From Glutamicibacter sp. B1 (lineage in GTDB: Bacteria; Actinomycetota; Actinomycetes; Actinomycetales; Micrococcaceae), in NCBI RefSeq assembly GCF_039602135.1, contig NZ_CP125942.1:930001-994000 (forward strand): a stretch of DNA of 64,000 bases, in the 5' to 3' direction. Both the position numbers and the translations under genes were made by a program. Positions 1 to 9,032 of the stretch are shown here, one piece after another. Position 1 is the stretch's first letter. Each line of letters begins with the position of its first letter. Below the pieces are notes generated by a model, which saw only the letters and a list, made by a program, of their open reading frames with translations, was not told where the DNA came from and did not search any database.

Positions 1-863
1 AAAATCGCGCCCGTCAGTAGCGCGGAGATGGCCAGCGGGCCGAAACTCGCGAAACGTTCACCCATGGCGGTGAAATCCCAGGGCAACGGGATGAGAATGT
101 TCAAGGTCGCTGCGGCCGCCAAGAGCGTGCTCAGCGCCGCCAAACAGACACCGAGCAACATCACCACCATAGAGCTGAAGGTATCGCGCAGTTTCTGGAC
201 TTGTAGCATTTTCCAATGCCAGAGCCACAACACGGCCGCGCCCAGAGCCCACACGATCGCGCCCAGCAGGCGAGGAAGCGGTCCTTGACCGACCAAAATG
301 GCCTGTGGAACAAAGACCAGCTCAAGTGCGGTGCGTAGTGCGACCACCAGCGAATATCCTGCCAGCACCAGGGCGTAGGCGTTGCCGAGGGTCACAGCCA
401 GGTGGGGGAGTTCGCTTGGCGCATACTTTGGCGTGGTGAGCATCTTGAACTGCCAGAGCCCGATCGCACCCCAGCCAAGGACCAGACCAACCTGATCTTG
501 CCAGCTCTGTGATGCGCCACCGCCGATCAGGTTACCGAGCAGTTGCAACACAGCGGTGGAAGAGATCACCAGGGCAATCAGATAGAGCGTCGAGCCCTGC
601 AGGGACCAGATCGCCGCCTCGGTGGGCTCGGCGTTCAAAAGCTTCTTGCGGATCCATAACCACAGCGCCCCCACTAACGGTCCGGGGATGATAGTGAATG
701 CCAGCGCGGTGGCCAACAGCAGCTGGCGGTCATCATTCACCGCTGGAGCACTCAAACCCATGCTGATCAGTAATGACAGCCCGGTGCCCAAAAGTAGCAG
801 CAGGAGCATGAGCAAACCGTGCATAATCAGGGCGCGCAGGGCGCTGGCGGTGCGTGTGCTCAT
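1..863 (-). CDS. Multi-pass membrane protein, 3' end beyond window
   Basis: The minus-strand frame is open from an ATG at 863 to the window edge (287 codons), so the C-terminus is missing. The translation is very hydrophobic. It starts with a short cytoplasmic MSTRTASALRAL segment and then shows about seven alternating membrane helices with few charged residues. An IIPGPLVGALWLWIRKK segment follows the second loop. This pattern of four-helix units resembles DUF5671-type membrane proteins, but I recognise no catalytic motif. The start overlaps the stop of the upstream gene by four bases (ATGA), so the two are very probably co-transcribed and translationally coupled. Function unknown; a membrane protein is certain, the family only tentative. 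Confidence 0.7.
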   Translation of the reverse strand, partial: MSTRTASALRALIMHGLLMLLLLLLGTGLSLLISMGLSAPAVNDDRQLLLATALAFTIIPGPLVGALWLWIRKKLLNAEPTEAAIWSLQGSTLYLIALVISSTAVLQLLGNLIGGGASQSWQDQVGLVLGWGAIGLWQFKMLTTPKYAPSELPHLAVTLGNAYALVLAGYSLVVALRTALELVFVPQAILVGQGPLPRLLGAIVWALGAAVLWLWHWKMLQVQKLRDTFSSMVVMLLGVCLAALSTLLAAAATLNILIPLPWDFTAMGERFASFGPLAISALLTGAI

Positions 864-1327
864 GGTGTGAGCCCCAATTCCTCTTTGGTGCACAGGCTCA
901 TTTGCCACGGGGCGGTGGTGATCAGCCAGGCGCCGTCGATTATCGCCAATTCGAAGTTCTCCTGCGCCTCGAAGGGATCGATAAGCAGCGCGCCGTCGGT
1001 GGCGTAGGTGATGGATACGGTGATGGTGGCGCTGCGATTCGTGGTCACTTCGCGCAGCAAATTCACCTGAGCACTGGCCTTCTGAGGCTCGTAGTAATTG
1101 CAGTCCTGCTTGTCTTTTCCGTTCTCGACAAGCCCCTGCGCCGTGGCCAAATCCGCGGATTGATAGGCCAAGACATAACGCTGGACGACGCCCACCGGGG
1201 TGTCCGCGTCACGCAGCGGTGGGGCCGGGCGCAGTGAAACTACGATCGCCGCGAGTATTATCAAGCCCACACTCACCGCCACCAAGGTGATCAAAGCACC
1301 CTTGGCCGGCACGGAAATACTGGTCAT
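860..1327 (-). CDS. Membrane-anchored protein with NTF2-like extracytoplasmic domain
   Basis: The product has 155 residues. Residues 1-12 are cytoplasmic, residues 12-32 form one hydrophobic helix (LITLVAVSVGLIILAAIVV), and about 120 residues follow outside the membrane. The outer part begins with DTPVGVVQRYVLAYQSAD, has alternating strands and ends with DGAWLITTAPW. This helix-then-curved-sheet order is typical of small NTF2/SnoaL-like lumen domains of actinobacterial anchored proteins (fold inferred, not proven). It has two cysteines (near CNYYE and SLCTKEE) that could form a disulfide. Its stop overlaps the ATG of the next membrane protein, suggesting a two-gene operon. No enzymatic residues recognised. 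Confidence 0.65.
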   Translation of the reverse strand: MTSISVPAKGALITLVAVSVGLIILAAIVVSLRPAPPLRDADTPVGVVQRYVLAYQSADLATAQGLVENGKDKQDCNYYEPQKASAQVNLLREVTTNRSATITVSITYATDGALLIDPFEAQENFELAIIDGAWLITTAPWQMSLCTKEELGLTP

Positions 1328-1430
1328 AGCATAATTTTCTGATATTGCTGATGGATAAACCAGTGGTGCGAGATTGCGGTTTGATCAAGATCTCAGCGCG
1401 GAATTTGCTGCCATCGGCAATAATGGATAG

Positions 1431-2615
1431 GTGACGACCCTGACTGATGCGCCAAATTACACCCCGACCTTGAAGCTGCCACCCCTGCAGCTGGGCAAGC
1501 TCACCATCGATACCCCGGTGGTTCTTGCACCCATGGCCGGGGTGACCAACCGCGCCTTCCGCCGGCTGTGCCGCGAGTACGGCGGCGGGCTGTTCGTCAC
1601 CGAAATGGTCACGGCACGCGCCCTGGTGGAACGCAACCCGGAATCCTTGCGCATCATCTCGCACGACCCGGACGAAGAGATCCGCTCCATCCAGATCTAC
1701 GGCGTGGACCCGGGCACCGTGCGCGCCGCGGTGCGCATGGTCGTTGACGAGAACCTGGCCGATCACGTGGATTTGAACTTCGGCTGCCCGGTCCCCAAGG
1801 TGACCCGCAAGGGCGGCGGTTCGGCCCTGCCATGGAAGACCGACCTGTTCACCTCGATCATCGAAGCCGCGACCTCCGAGGCCGCCAAGGGCGATATCCC
1901 GCTGACCGTAAAGATCCGCACCGGCATCGACAAGGACCACCTGACCTATCTGGAGTCCGCCAAGATCGCCCGCGATCACGGGGCCGCCGCCGTGACCCTG
2001 CACGCACGCACCGCCGGCCAGTACTACGCCGGGCATTCGGACTGGGACGCCATCACCACCCTGCGCGAGGCCATGGACGACCTGCCGGTTCTGGGCAATG
2101 GCGATATCTTCAGCGCCGAGGATGCGATCAACATGGTCGAGCAGACCGGCGCCGCCGGCGTGATGGTGGGACGCGGCTGCCAGGGCCGCCCCTGGATTTT
2201 CGGCGACCTGCAGGCCGCGTTTGAAGGCCGGGCAGACCGCTTCCGCCCGGGCGTGCGCAAGGTGGCTGACACCGTGTACCGCCACGGCCAGCTGCTCACT
2301 GAGTTCTTCGAGGACGAGGGCAAGGGCATGCGCGATATCCGCAAGCACATCGCCTGGTACTTCAAGGGCTACCCGGTCGGCGGCGAAATCCGCTCGCAAT
2401 TAGCCCAGGTGCCATCCTTGGCAGTGCTGCGCGAACTGCTAGACCAACTAGATTTGGATCTGCCCTACCCTGGGGAGGCCGCTGAAGGCACCCGTGGCCG
2501 GGCCGGTCACCCGAAAAAAACCCACGTGCCAGATGGCTGGTTGGATAACCGGGTGATGTCCGATGCGCACCGCGAAATGATTAAAGCGGCGGAACTGGAT
2601 ATTTCCGGCGGTTAA
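1431..2615 (+). CDS. dusB: tRNA-dihydrouridine synthase (DusB/Nifr3 type)
   Basis: FMN-dependent enzyme that reduces uridines in the D-loop of tRNA. The 394-residue protein has the TIM-barrel signature APMAGVTNRAFRRLCREYG near residues 33-51, the catalytic cysteine in NFGCPVPK at residue 119, the KIRTGID and LHART segments that line the active site, and GNGDIF plus VMVGRGCQGRPWIF for phosphate binding. The C-terminal helical tRNA-binding part follows, with KHIAWYFKGYP. The GTG start is chosen because the N-terminus then has the usual length before the LKLPPLQLG core; no strong ribosome-binding site precedes it. It lies 54 bases before dgt, the order usual in Micrococcaceae. Confidence 0.95.
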   Translation: MTTLTDAPNYTPTLKLPPLQLGKLTIDTPVVLAPMAGVTNRAFRRLCREYGGGLFVTEMVTARALVERNPESLRIISHDPDEEIRSIQIYGVDPGTVRAAVRMVVDENLADHVDLNFGCPVPKVTRKGGGSALPWKTDLFTSIIEAATSEAAKGDIPLTVKIRTGIDKDHLTYLESAKIARDHGAAAVTLHARTAGQYYAGHSDWDAITTLREAMDDLPVLGNGDIFSAEDAINMVEQTGAAGVMVGRGCQGRPWIFGDLQAAFEGRADRFRPGVRKVADTVYRHGQLLTEFFEDEGKGMRDIRKHIAWYFKGYPVGGEIRSQLAQVPSLAVLRELLDQLDLDLPYPGEAAEGTRGRAGHPKKTHVPDGWLDNRVMSDAHREMIKAAELDISGG

Positions 2616-2669
2616 TCGCCCGTAGTGGATAACCGCAGAGCGCCCCAATATGTCACTAGACTAGGTATC

Positions 2670-3953
2670 ATGACTCAGATCCCCGGATACACCGAAGCCG
2701 ATGCGCAACGGTGGGTGCCCGAGCCAGCTAAGAAGTCTTACCGCACCGCTTTTGAGCGCGATCGTGCTCGGGTGTTGCATTCCTCGGCCCTGCGCCGACT
2801 GAGCGCCAAAACTCAGGTGGTGGCGCCCAACCAGAACGACTTTGTCCGCAATCGGCTCACCCATTCACTCGAAGTGGCCCAAGTCGGCCGCGAATTAGGC
2901 GCTGCGCTGGGCTGTGATCCGGACGTTGTTGATACCGCGTGTTTGGCGCATGATTTAGGCCACCCACCCTTCGGGCACAACGGCGAGAAGGCCTTGGACA
3001 AGCTCGCAGCGGATATTGGTGGTTTTGAAGGCAACGCCCAAACATTGCGCCTGCTCACCCGGTTGGAGACTAAAACTTTTAGGCACAACGGGCATTCGGC
3101 GGGACTGAATCTTTCCCGCGCCTCATTGGATGCAGCCTGCAAGTATCCGTGGTTGAAGGCCGACGCTCCCGAAATCAACGGCAAAAAGACCAAGAAGTTC
3201 GGCGTGTATGAAGATGACGCGCAGATCTTCAACTGGTTGCGCAATGTCCCCGAGGCACAGGCCTCGGTGGTCTGCATGGAGGGCCAGGTCATGGATCTGG
3301 CCGATGACATTTCCTACTCGGTGCACGACGTAGAGGATGCGATCGTCGGTGGCCAACTGCAGCTGCGTTGGCTCAAGCAGGATTTGCAACGCGAACGCGC
3401 CCTGCAGGTCACCAAGGACTGGTACCTGCCCACCACCGATGAGGCACAGATTGAAGCGGCCCTACGCCGGTTGGAAGACAGCGATGAGTGGGTTTCGCAC
3501 TTTGATGGGTCGCGGCGTTCCATGGCGGGCCTGAAGGATATGACCAGCCAGTTCATCGGTCGTTTTGCTGCGGCCGCGATGGATGCCACCCGCGCCCGCT
3601 ACGGTGAAGGCCACCTGACCCGCTACAACGCGAGTTTGATCGTGCCGGAAGACACCGAACACGAAATTGCGGTCATGAAGGGTATTGCTGCCAGCTATGT
3701 GATGACCTCCGAGGTGCGCCAGCCGCTGTACCTGGACCAGCGCACCTTGCTCAGCGAGCTGGTGGAGCTGCTGGTGGAGACCGGCAAGGATAATCTGGAG
3801 CCGATCTTCGCGGCGGACTGGGAAGACGCGGCCGATGAGGCCGCCCAGCTGCGCGTGGTGATCGACCAGGTCGCCTCGCTCACCGACGTGTCGGCCACCG
3901 AGTGGCATTCATATCTGGTCAAGGGCGTAGCCCCTGAAGCACAACTGTTCTAG
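2670..3953 (+). CDS. dgt: Deoxyguanosinetriphosphate triphosphohydrolase-like protein (HD domain)
   Basis: Metal-dependent HD phosphohydrolase that cleaves dNTPs to nucleoside and triphosphate, helping dNTP control and accuracy of replication. The 427-residue product shows the family layout: the N-terminal ALRRLSAKTQVV segment, RNRLTHSLEVAQ (first metal-ligand His), then CLAHDLGHPPFGHNGE carrying the HD pair, and LADDISYSVHDVEDA with the distal Asp. The ATG at 2670 is preferred to an in-frame GTG at 2625, because only the downstream start gives the usual MTQIPGYTEADAQRW-type beginning. It is followed by dnaG after nine bases, so these two are probably one transcript. Exact substrate preference (dGTP or broad) cannot be read from the sequence. 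Confidence 0.92.
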   Translation: MTQIPGYTEADAQRWVPEPAKKSYRTAFERDRARVLHSSALRRLSAKTQVVAPNQNDFVRNRLTHSLEVAQVGRELGAALGCDPDVVDTACLAHDLGHPPFGHNGEKALDKLAADIGGFEGNAQTLRLLTRLETKTFRHNGHSAGLNLSRASLDAACKYPWLKADAPEINGKKTKKFGVYEDDAQIFNWLRNVPEAQASVVCMEGQVMDLADDISYSVHDVEDAIVGGQLQLRWLKQDLQRERALQVTKDWYLPTTDEAQIEAALRRLEDSDEWVSHFDGSRRSMAGLKDMTSQFIGRFAAAAMDATRARYGEGHLTRYNASLIVPEDTEHEIAVMKGIAASYVMTSEVRQPLYLDQRTLLSELVELLVETGKDNLEPIFAADWEDAADEAAQLRVVIDQVASLTDVSATEWHSYLVKGVAPEAQLF

Positions 3954-3962
3954 AAAGGAATC

Positions 3963-5840
3963 ATGGCAGGGCTGATCAAGCGTGAAGATATCGACGAGGT
4001 GCGCAACCGCACCGACCTGCGCGAGGTCGTCGAATCCTATGTCACGCTCAAATCCGCGGGCATCGGCTCGTATAAAGGCCTGTGCCCTTTCCACGACGAA
4101 CGCAGCCCTTCCTTCCACATCCGCCCGCAGCTAGGCACCTTCCACTGCTTCGGCTGCGGCGAATCGGGCGACGTGATCGCCTTCATCCAGAAAATGGACC
4201 ACTCGTCGTTCACCGAGACCGTGGAACTGCTCGCCGCCCGGATCAACTATGAGTTGCACTATGAGGATGGGGGACCGGGGCCGCGACGCGAGGATTACGG
4301 CAAGCGTCAGCGCCTGGTGGACGCACATAAAATCGCTGAGGAGTTCTTCCGCGCACAGCTGGCCACCGAGGAAGGCGCTGCTGGACGAGAATTCCTTGCC
4401 GGGCGTGGTTTTGATGCCCAGGTAGCCACCGAATTCTCGGTGGGGTACGCGCCCAAGGGCTGGGACTCGCTACTCAAGCACCTACGCTCCAAGGGGTTTA
4501 GCGATGACGAGCTGAAGCTCACCGGGATGTTCTCCGAGGGTAATCGCGGGATTTACGATCGTTTCCGCGGCCGAGTGATGTGGCCCATCCGTGATCTGTC
4601 CGGGGCCACCATCGGCTTTGGTGCGCGCAAACTCTATGAGGATGACCAGGGACCGAAGTACCTGAACACTCCGGAGACTTCCCTGTACAAGAAGTCCCAG
4701 GTGCTCTACGGCCTGGACCTAGCGAAAAAGCACATCTCCAAGAGCCGGCAAATTGTGGTGGTGGAAGGCTACACGGATGTGATGGCCTGCCACCTGGCCG
4801 GTATCACTACCGCGGTGGCCACCTGCGGTACCGCCTTTGGTACCGACCACATCAAGATTGCCCGCCGGCTGTTGCAAGACGATGGCACCGGTGGAGAAGT
4901 GATCTTCACCTTCGATGGTGATGCTGCCGGTCAGAAGGCCGCACTGCGCGCCTTTGAGGAAGACCAGCGTTTCATCGCACAGACCTATGTCTGCGTTGAA
5001 CCGACCGGCGCCGACCCCTGCGATCTGCGCTTACATCGTGGCGATGAGGCGGTGCGAGAGCTGATTGAACTGAAGCGCCCTTTGTTCGAATTTGCGATTC
5101 GTGCCGAGCTGAAAAAGTTCAACCTGAACACGGTCGAGGGACGTGTGCAGGCCTTGCGCCAAACCGCACCCATCGTCGCCCAGATCAAGGACTCTGCCAT
5201 TAGGCCGGCCTACGCGCGTGAATTAGCTGGCTGGCTCGGAATGAATAATGAGGATGTCAACCGTTCGGTGGGGGCGTCCATTAAGCGTGCCCGGCTACCT
5301 AAAAATGCGGAACAACAGGTGCCCGTTCCGGCGCAGGGCGCGCAGCAGCAGGTGGCTGCACCAACCTTTGAGCGCCCGGATCATCGTGACCCGGTGATGC
5401 GTTTGGAGCGCCAGGCCCTCGAAGTGGTGATCCAGCAGCCTCAGCGTCTACAGGATGAGCAGTGGCAAGCCTTTTATGAGGCTCGGTTTATGGCCCCGGC
5501 TCATTCGGCGGTGCACGATGGAATTGTTGCCGCGTCCAGTGCTGGAGCGTCGGCCACCTCCTGGGTTGAAGTGATCCGTGATGAGGTTCCCGAGCAGCTG
5601 CGTAGTTTCGTTTCGGAGTTGGCGGTCACCAGCATCCCGGCCTCGGATGAGCACAGCCTGAATCGTTATTGTGCTGACATCATCAATGGTTTGATTGAGC
5701 TTCAAATCACACACCGAAAAGCTGAGCTGATCGGGCGTTTGCAACGGGCCGAAATGGAGCCCGAAGGTGAGGAATACGCCCAAATCAACAGGGAATTGAT
5801 GGAATTAGAGATGCGTCGACGGATCTTGCGCGGCACCTAG
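3963..5840 (+). CDS. dnaG: DNA primase DnaG
   Basis: Synthesises RNA primers for chromosome replication together with the DnaB helicase. It has 625 residues with the full domain set. The N-terminal CHC2 zinc finger has ligands Cys41, His44, Cys62 and Cys65 (CPFH and CFGC). The RNA-polymerase core starts near LHYEDGG. The TOPRIM fold has VVVEGYTDVMA (catalytic Glu) and the metal-binding FDGDAAG. A linker rich in Gln, Ala and Pro (near QQVPVPAQGAQQQ) leads to the C-terminal helicase-binding helical domain. An AGAAAGGAATC ribosome-binding stretch sits directly before the ATG. It follows dgt by nine bases. No truncation or missing catalytic residues seen. Confidence 0.97.
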   Translation: MAGLIKREDIDEVRNRTDLREVVESYVTLKSAGIGSYKGLCPFHDERSPSFHIRPQLGTFHCFGCGESGDVIAFIQKMDHSSFTETVELLAARINYELHYEDGGPGPRREDYGKRQRLVDAHKIAEEFFRAQLATEEGAAGREFLAGRGFDAQVATEFSVGYAPKGWDSLLKHLRSKGFSDDELKLTGMFSEGNRGIYDRFRGRVMWPIRDLSGATIGFGARKLYEDDQGPKYLNTPETSLYKKSQVLYGLDLAKKHISKSRQIVVVEGYTDVMACHLAGITTAVATCGTAFGTDHIKIARRLLQDDGTGGEVIFTFDGDAAGQKAALRAFEEDQRFIAQTYVCVEPTGADPCDLRLHRGDEAVRELIELKRPLFEFAIRAELKKFNLNTVEGRVQALRQTAPIVAQIKDSAIRPAYARELAGWLGMNNEDVNRSVGASIKRARLPKNAEQQVPVPAQGAQQQVAAPTFERPDHRDPVMRLERQALEVVIQQPQRLQDEQWQAFYEARFMAPAHSAVHDGIVAASSAGASATSWVEVIRDEVPEQLRSFVSELAVTSIPASDEHSLNRYCADIINGLIELQITHRKAELIGRLQRAEMEPEGEEYAQINRELMELEMRRRILRGT

Positions 5841-5850
5841 GGCGCCGATT

Positions 5851-5878
5851 TTGCATTAGCGAGAATCTTCGGTAAAGT
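5851..5878 (+). promoter_or_regulatory. Promoter of tRNA-Asn copy 1
   Basis: A TTGCAT -35-like hexamer at 5851-5856 and TAAAGT at 5873-5878 are separated by 16 bases and end 15 bases before the mature tRNA. The TAAAGT box and the following CTCGTTGCA leader recur upstream of the second tRNA-Asn copy, which supports the assignment. Confidence 0.55.
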
Positions 5879-5893
5879 TATATCTCGTTGCAA

Positions 5894-5966
5894 TCCTCCA
5901 TAGCTCAATTGGCAGAGCATTCGACTGTTAATCGAAGGGTTACTGGTTCAAGTCCAGTTGGAGGAG
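5894..5966 (+). tRNA. tRNA-Asn (GTT), copy 1
   Basis: The 73-base cloverleaf is complete: acceptor TCCTCCA pairs with TGGAGGA, D-arm stem GCTC/GAGC, anticodon stem TTCGA/TCGAA around loop CTGTTAA (anticodon GTT), T-arm ACTGG/CCAGT with TTCAAGT loop, and discriminator G. CCA is not encoded. The gene is identical to the copy at 22118-22190. Confidence 0.98.
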
Positions 5967-5972
5967 CTTACT

Positions 5973-6010
5973 ATCGCCCTGATCTGAGGTTTCAGATCAG
6001 GGCGATTTTC
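5973..6010 (+). terminator. Rho-independent terminator of tRNA-Asn copy 1
   Basis: A perfect 15-bp inverted repeat (ATCGCCCTGATCTGA at 5973-5987 and its complement at 5992-6006) has a four-base loop GGTT and is followed by a T-rich tail TTTCATTTT. Confidence 0.9.
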
Positions 6011-6399
6011 ATTTTAATCAGTTTCTTGGGTCCGTGGGTCGAAAATTCAGACCTTCACCGCTGAGCCCGATGGTCTGTTGCCAGCACTTCGACGTGTCCG
6101 GGTTTTGCCTGTCCGACTTTTCTTTCCTACTTTTGCCTGTCCAACCGGACGCAGGTGAATATTCGGTGCGCCTGGGCGTCGCCTGAAGGGCAGCAACCGC
6201 TACGTCCTCCATTATTTTGTGAGGATCTTGCATTCGCCGTCATCGTAGAAAGGCTTTGGCCTGCAGTGCTCGAATTGGCGAAAATCTCAACACAAATACG
6301 CGTAAGTCTGATATTCCGGACAGGTGTCGGCTCTGGGAAGTTGTTCCACATCACTCTATGAAGTGACATCGAACTAGTTATTTTTACCGAGGAGTTGTC
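6011..6399 (+). other. Intergenic stretch after tRNA-Asn, no gene recognised
   Basis: No convincing coding region here on either strand. It contains a 12-bp direct repeat TTTTGCCTGTCC at 6103-6114 and 6131-6142. The end of the stretch carries the ribosome-binding site GAGGAG just before the permease ATG at 6400. The position directly behind a tRNA gene makes an old insertion scar possible, but no integrase or transposase remnant was recognised. Confidence 0.5.
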
Positions 6400-7836
6400 A
6401 TGGCTGCACCTAGCGCCACTGTAGAAACACGATCCATTGACATGGTTCCATTTGCGGAACGTCATGGTAAACCCATTGGCCAGTTCACCCTGTGGTTCGG
6501 TGCGAACGCACAGATCACGGCGATCGTTGATGGGGCCCTGGCGGTAGTTTTCGGAGCGGATGTCTTCTGGGCAATCTTTGGATTGTTTGTTGGAAACATT
6601 CTCGGTGGCATAGTCATGGCGCTGCATTCAGCTCAGGGACCAAAGCTCGGTCTGCCACAGATGATTTCCAGTAGGGCCCAATTCGGTGTTTACGGAGCGA
6701 TCATCCCGCTTGTACTGGTGATCCTCATGTACATCGGTTTCGCTACGACCGGAACGGTGCTCTCGGGGCAAGCGATCAATCTGATTCTTGGCGTTGATAT
6801 CCCCGCCGTTGGCATCATAATTTTCGGGGCTATCACCGCCGTTTTAGCGATTCTGGGCTATCGATTTATCCATGCGCTCGGACGCGTGGCGACGGTGCTG
6901 GGGCTGGCCGGGTTCCTCTTCTTGAGTATTGTGATCGTCGCAAAGTATGACGTCTCGCAGATCCTGTTCCTCAAATCTTTCGCGTGGCCAACGTTCCTGA
7001 CTTCCGTCGCTCTTGGTGCCGGCTGGCAGATGACTTTCGGTCCCTATGTGGCCGACTACTCTCGCTACCTCCCACAGCAGACCAGTGAACGCAAAACTTT
7101 CTGGTTCACCTTCGCAGGTTCTGTCGGTGGCGCACAGTGGGCTATGACCATTGGAGCCCTCGCAGGTGGACTTTCAGCGGCAGGACTGGGTGGAGATTTT
7201 CTGAGCAACCAGGTTGGATATATGGGAGATCTTGCTGGGGGTGGATTGCTCGCGCTGGCCATTTACCTGATGATCGTCACCGGAAAACTGACGGTCAACT
7301 GCCTCAATGCCTATGGTTCGTTCATGTGTTCAGTCACCATTAGTACTGCAATTTCCGGGCGTGAGAGCGTCGCTAAACTGACGCGAATCTTTTTCATTCT
7401 GCTAGTGATCGCAGCAAGCGTCTTCTTAGCATTGTTCGCAAGCAGTGACTTTCTGAATCTCTTCAAAAATTTTGTACTGATGCTGCTCATGGTCTTCACC
7501 CCGTGGTCGGTCATCAACCTGATCGACTACTACAAAGTCTCTCGCCACAGGTTAGACATCCCAGCCCTTTATGATCCGTCAGGACGGTATGGAAAGTGGA
7601 ATGTCCCAGCATTGGTCTCATACGCCTTGGGCGTGCTGTCGCAAATCCCGTTCCTCGCGCAAACCCTCTATACCGGGCCAATTACCCATTGGCTCGGAGG
7701 TGCTGACATTTCGTGGATCGTTGGCATTTTGATCACTGGCCTGGTGTATTACCCGTGGGCACTCGCAACTTCTAAGGCTCCAGCGCAGACTATTTATCCC
7801 TCCCAGGCTTCCGAAACTCAGCAAGCAACTTCTTAG
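6400..7836 (+). CDS. NCS1-family nucleobase permease (cytosine/purine type)
   Basis: Proton- or sodium-coupled uptake of a nucleobase or related cyclic compound across the inner membrane. The 478-residue protein begins with a short tail and the family's WFGANAQITAIVDGALAVVFG first-helix region. GNILGGIVMALHSAQGPKLGLPQMISSRAQFG follows, which is the characteristic NCS1 substrate and cation-site loop. About twelve membrane helices are visible. FGPYVADYSRYLP in the middle is another family mark. GAGGAG sits at the right distance before the ATG. No deaminase or hydrolase gene lies beside it, so the substrate (cytosine, hypoxanthine, thiamin precursor and others) cannot be told. It stands alone, following the tRNA-Asn terminator. 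Confidence 0.88.
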   Translation: MAAPSATVETRSIDMVPFAERHGKPIGQFTLWFGANAQITAIVDGALAVVFGADVFWAIFGLFVGNILGGIVMALHSAQGPKLGLPQMISSRAQFGVYGAIIPLVLVILMYIGFATTGTVLSGQAINLILGVDIPAVGIIIFGAITAVLAILGYRFIHALGRVATVLGLAGFLFLSIVIVAKYDVSQILFLKSFAWPTFLTSVALGAGWQMTFGPYVADYSRYLPQQTSERKTFWFTFAGSVGGAQWAMTIGALAGGLSAAGLGGDFLSNQVGYMGDLAGGGLLALAIYLMIVTGKLTVNCLNAYGSFMCSVTISTAISGRESVAKLTRIFFILLVIAASVFLALFASSDFLNLFKNFVLMLLMVFTPWSVINLIDYYKVSRHRLDIPALYDPSGRYGKWNVPALVSYALGVLSQIPFLAQTLYTGPITHWLGGADISWIVGILITGLVYYPWALATSKAPAQTIYPSQASETQQATS

Positions 7837-7893
7837 CCCGGACTACGAGGGTGTTCGTTGCGCCGAACGGGAACGAAAGAGCAGCTTCAATAT

Positions 7894-8745
7894 TTACCGG
7901 GAGATGAGGCTATTGGGACCCGTAGTGGGATCCCAAAGTCTGCGAGATTCTAGGTACCAGAAGTAGGCAAAGAGCGAGATCTGGAACCACTCGACGATGA
8001 ATAGAGCCTCTTCGACGCCAGCGATAAGCAAAATCGGCCAGGCGATTAACCCTAAGGCCATGAGTCCAAGGATGATCCGGTACCGGTTTGGCTTACCGCC
8101 ACTGGTGTCCTCATGGCACATCGGAACATGACCTAAATGGCTGGCGATGGCAATTCCCATGGAGAAGATCAGCAAGAATGCGGCACTGGCATGGACCCAA
8201 GCGAAAGTTTTCCCTTCGAACGCTCTCCAGAGCAGAAGTACGATAAATGCAACGAGAAGACCGGTGCTGATCAATCCCAGTATTTTGGTCAACTTGCTGT
8301 GCATCAGTGCAGTATGTGGAGTGCGGCTGGTTTTGAAACCCAGCCAAACAAATGCGGCGCTTACTACGAGGACTGCAATGATGGCTACGCGTACTGAGAG
8401 GATCAATTTGCTTTGGTCATCCGGTGGGAGAGTGGATAACGTTTCGCCGAGTTTTGTCGGAACCAGCGCAACAAACATGGCATAGAACCCGGCCAAGTTT
8501 AGTGCGTAGTCTTCTAATGCTTCACCGCTATACACCACGAGCAACGCCCCGGTGGTCACCAGCATGGCGACGAACAGGTCGCGGGCGGGTCCTAAATAGT
8601 AGGAACTGAGGGAATCCTCGATGCGGTGATTGACGATTCCGTAAATGACGATGGCCACCACTAAGAGGAGGGGGACCACGAGCAGCATCAGGCGCACGTA
8701 GCGTAAGGTGTCGAGTCCTTGAAAGCGTTGTGTAGTGGAGGCCAT
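7894..8745 (-). CDS. Seven-helix membrane protein of unknown function
   Basis: A 283-residue integral membrane protein with about seven hydrophobic segments. A conserved-looking first extracytoplasmic loop IEDSLSSYYLGPARDLFVAML follows helix 1. A GHVPMCHEDTSGGKPNRYR segment lies in the second half, and the tail ends EWFQISLFAYFWYLESRRLW. The combination of S-S-Y-Y, an R-D pair and a late Glu-rich helix is seen in uncharacterised bacterial membrane proteins, but I know no assigned activity. It converges with the NCS1 permease gene (57 bases apart, no clear hairpin) and is divergent from the DUF4190-type gene. The 287-base gap upstream holds nothing I can name. Confidence 0.65.
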   Translation of the reverse strand: MASTTQRFQGLDTLRYVRLMLLVVPLLLVVAIVIYGIVNHRIEDSLSSYYLGPARDLFVAMLVTTGALLVVYSGEALEDYALNLAGFYAMFVALVPTKLGETLSTLPPDDQSKLILSVRVAIIAVLVVSAAFVWLGFKTSRTPHTALMHSKLTKILGLISTGLLVAFIVLLLWRAFEGKTFAWVHASAAFLLIFSMGIAIASHLGHVPMCHEDTSGGKPNRYRIILGLMALGLIAWPILLIAGVEEALFIVEWFQISLFAYFWYLESRRLWDPTTGPNSLISR

Positions 8746-9032
8746 ATCAGCATTCTGTAGTGAAGACCCCTGGTTCGCGAAAGAGACTTGCCCAGCCGGC
8801 GCCGATATCTAGTGATTTGTGTGGAATGCGACGAGCTCATTTGCCACAAAATGATGCGGAACCTGCGTCGTGATCAACCGAAATTGATGTAGCAATAACC
8901 CAAACTGTCGGTACCCATTGCCATGATCGTTGAAGAGTCAATAAAGGCTCTGGTTGAACCTAGGAATGTCGTCCGTTTAGGTCAACTTCACCGCAGAATT
9001 TAGTCTTCTGCCATCACTCGAAGGGAAACCTC

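Noticed and set aside
1209..2399. Long 396-codon open frame on the minus strand
   Set aside because: It lies fully opposite dusB, which has all family motifs; the frame is a by-product of GC-rich codon bias.
6011..6399. Insertion-sequence or integrase remnant after tRNA-Asn
   Set aside because: Only a 12-bp direct repeat was found; no transposase or recombinase motif in any frame.
6127..6627. 166-codon minus-strand frame
   Set aside because: It overlaps the start of the NCS1 permease gene, has no ribosome-binding site and no recognisable motif.
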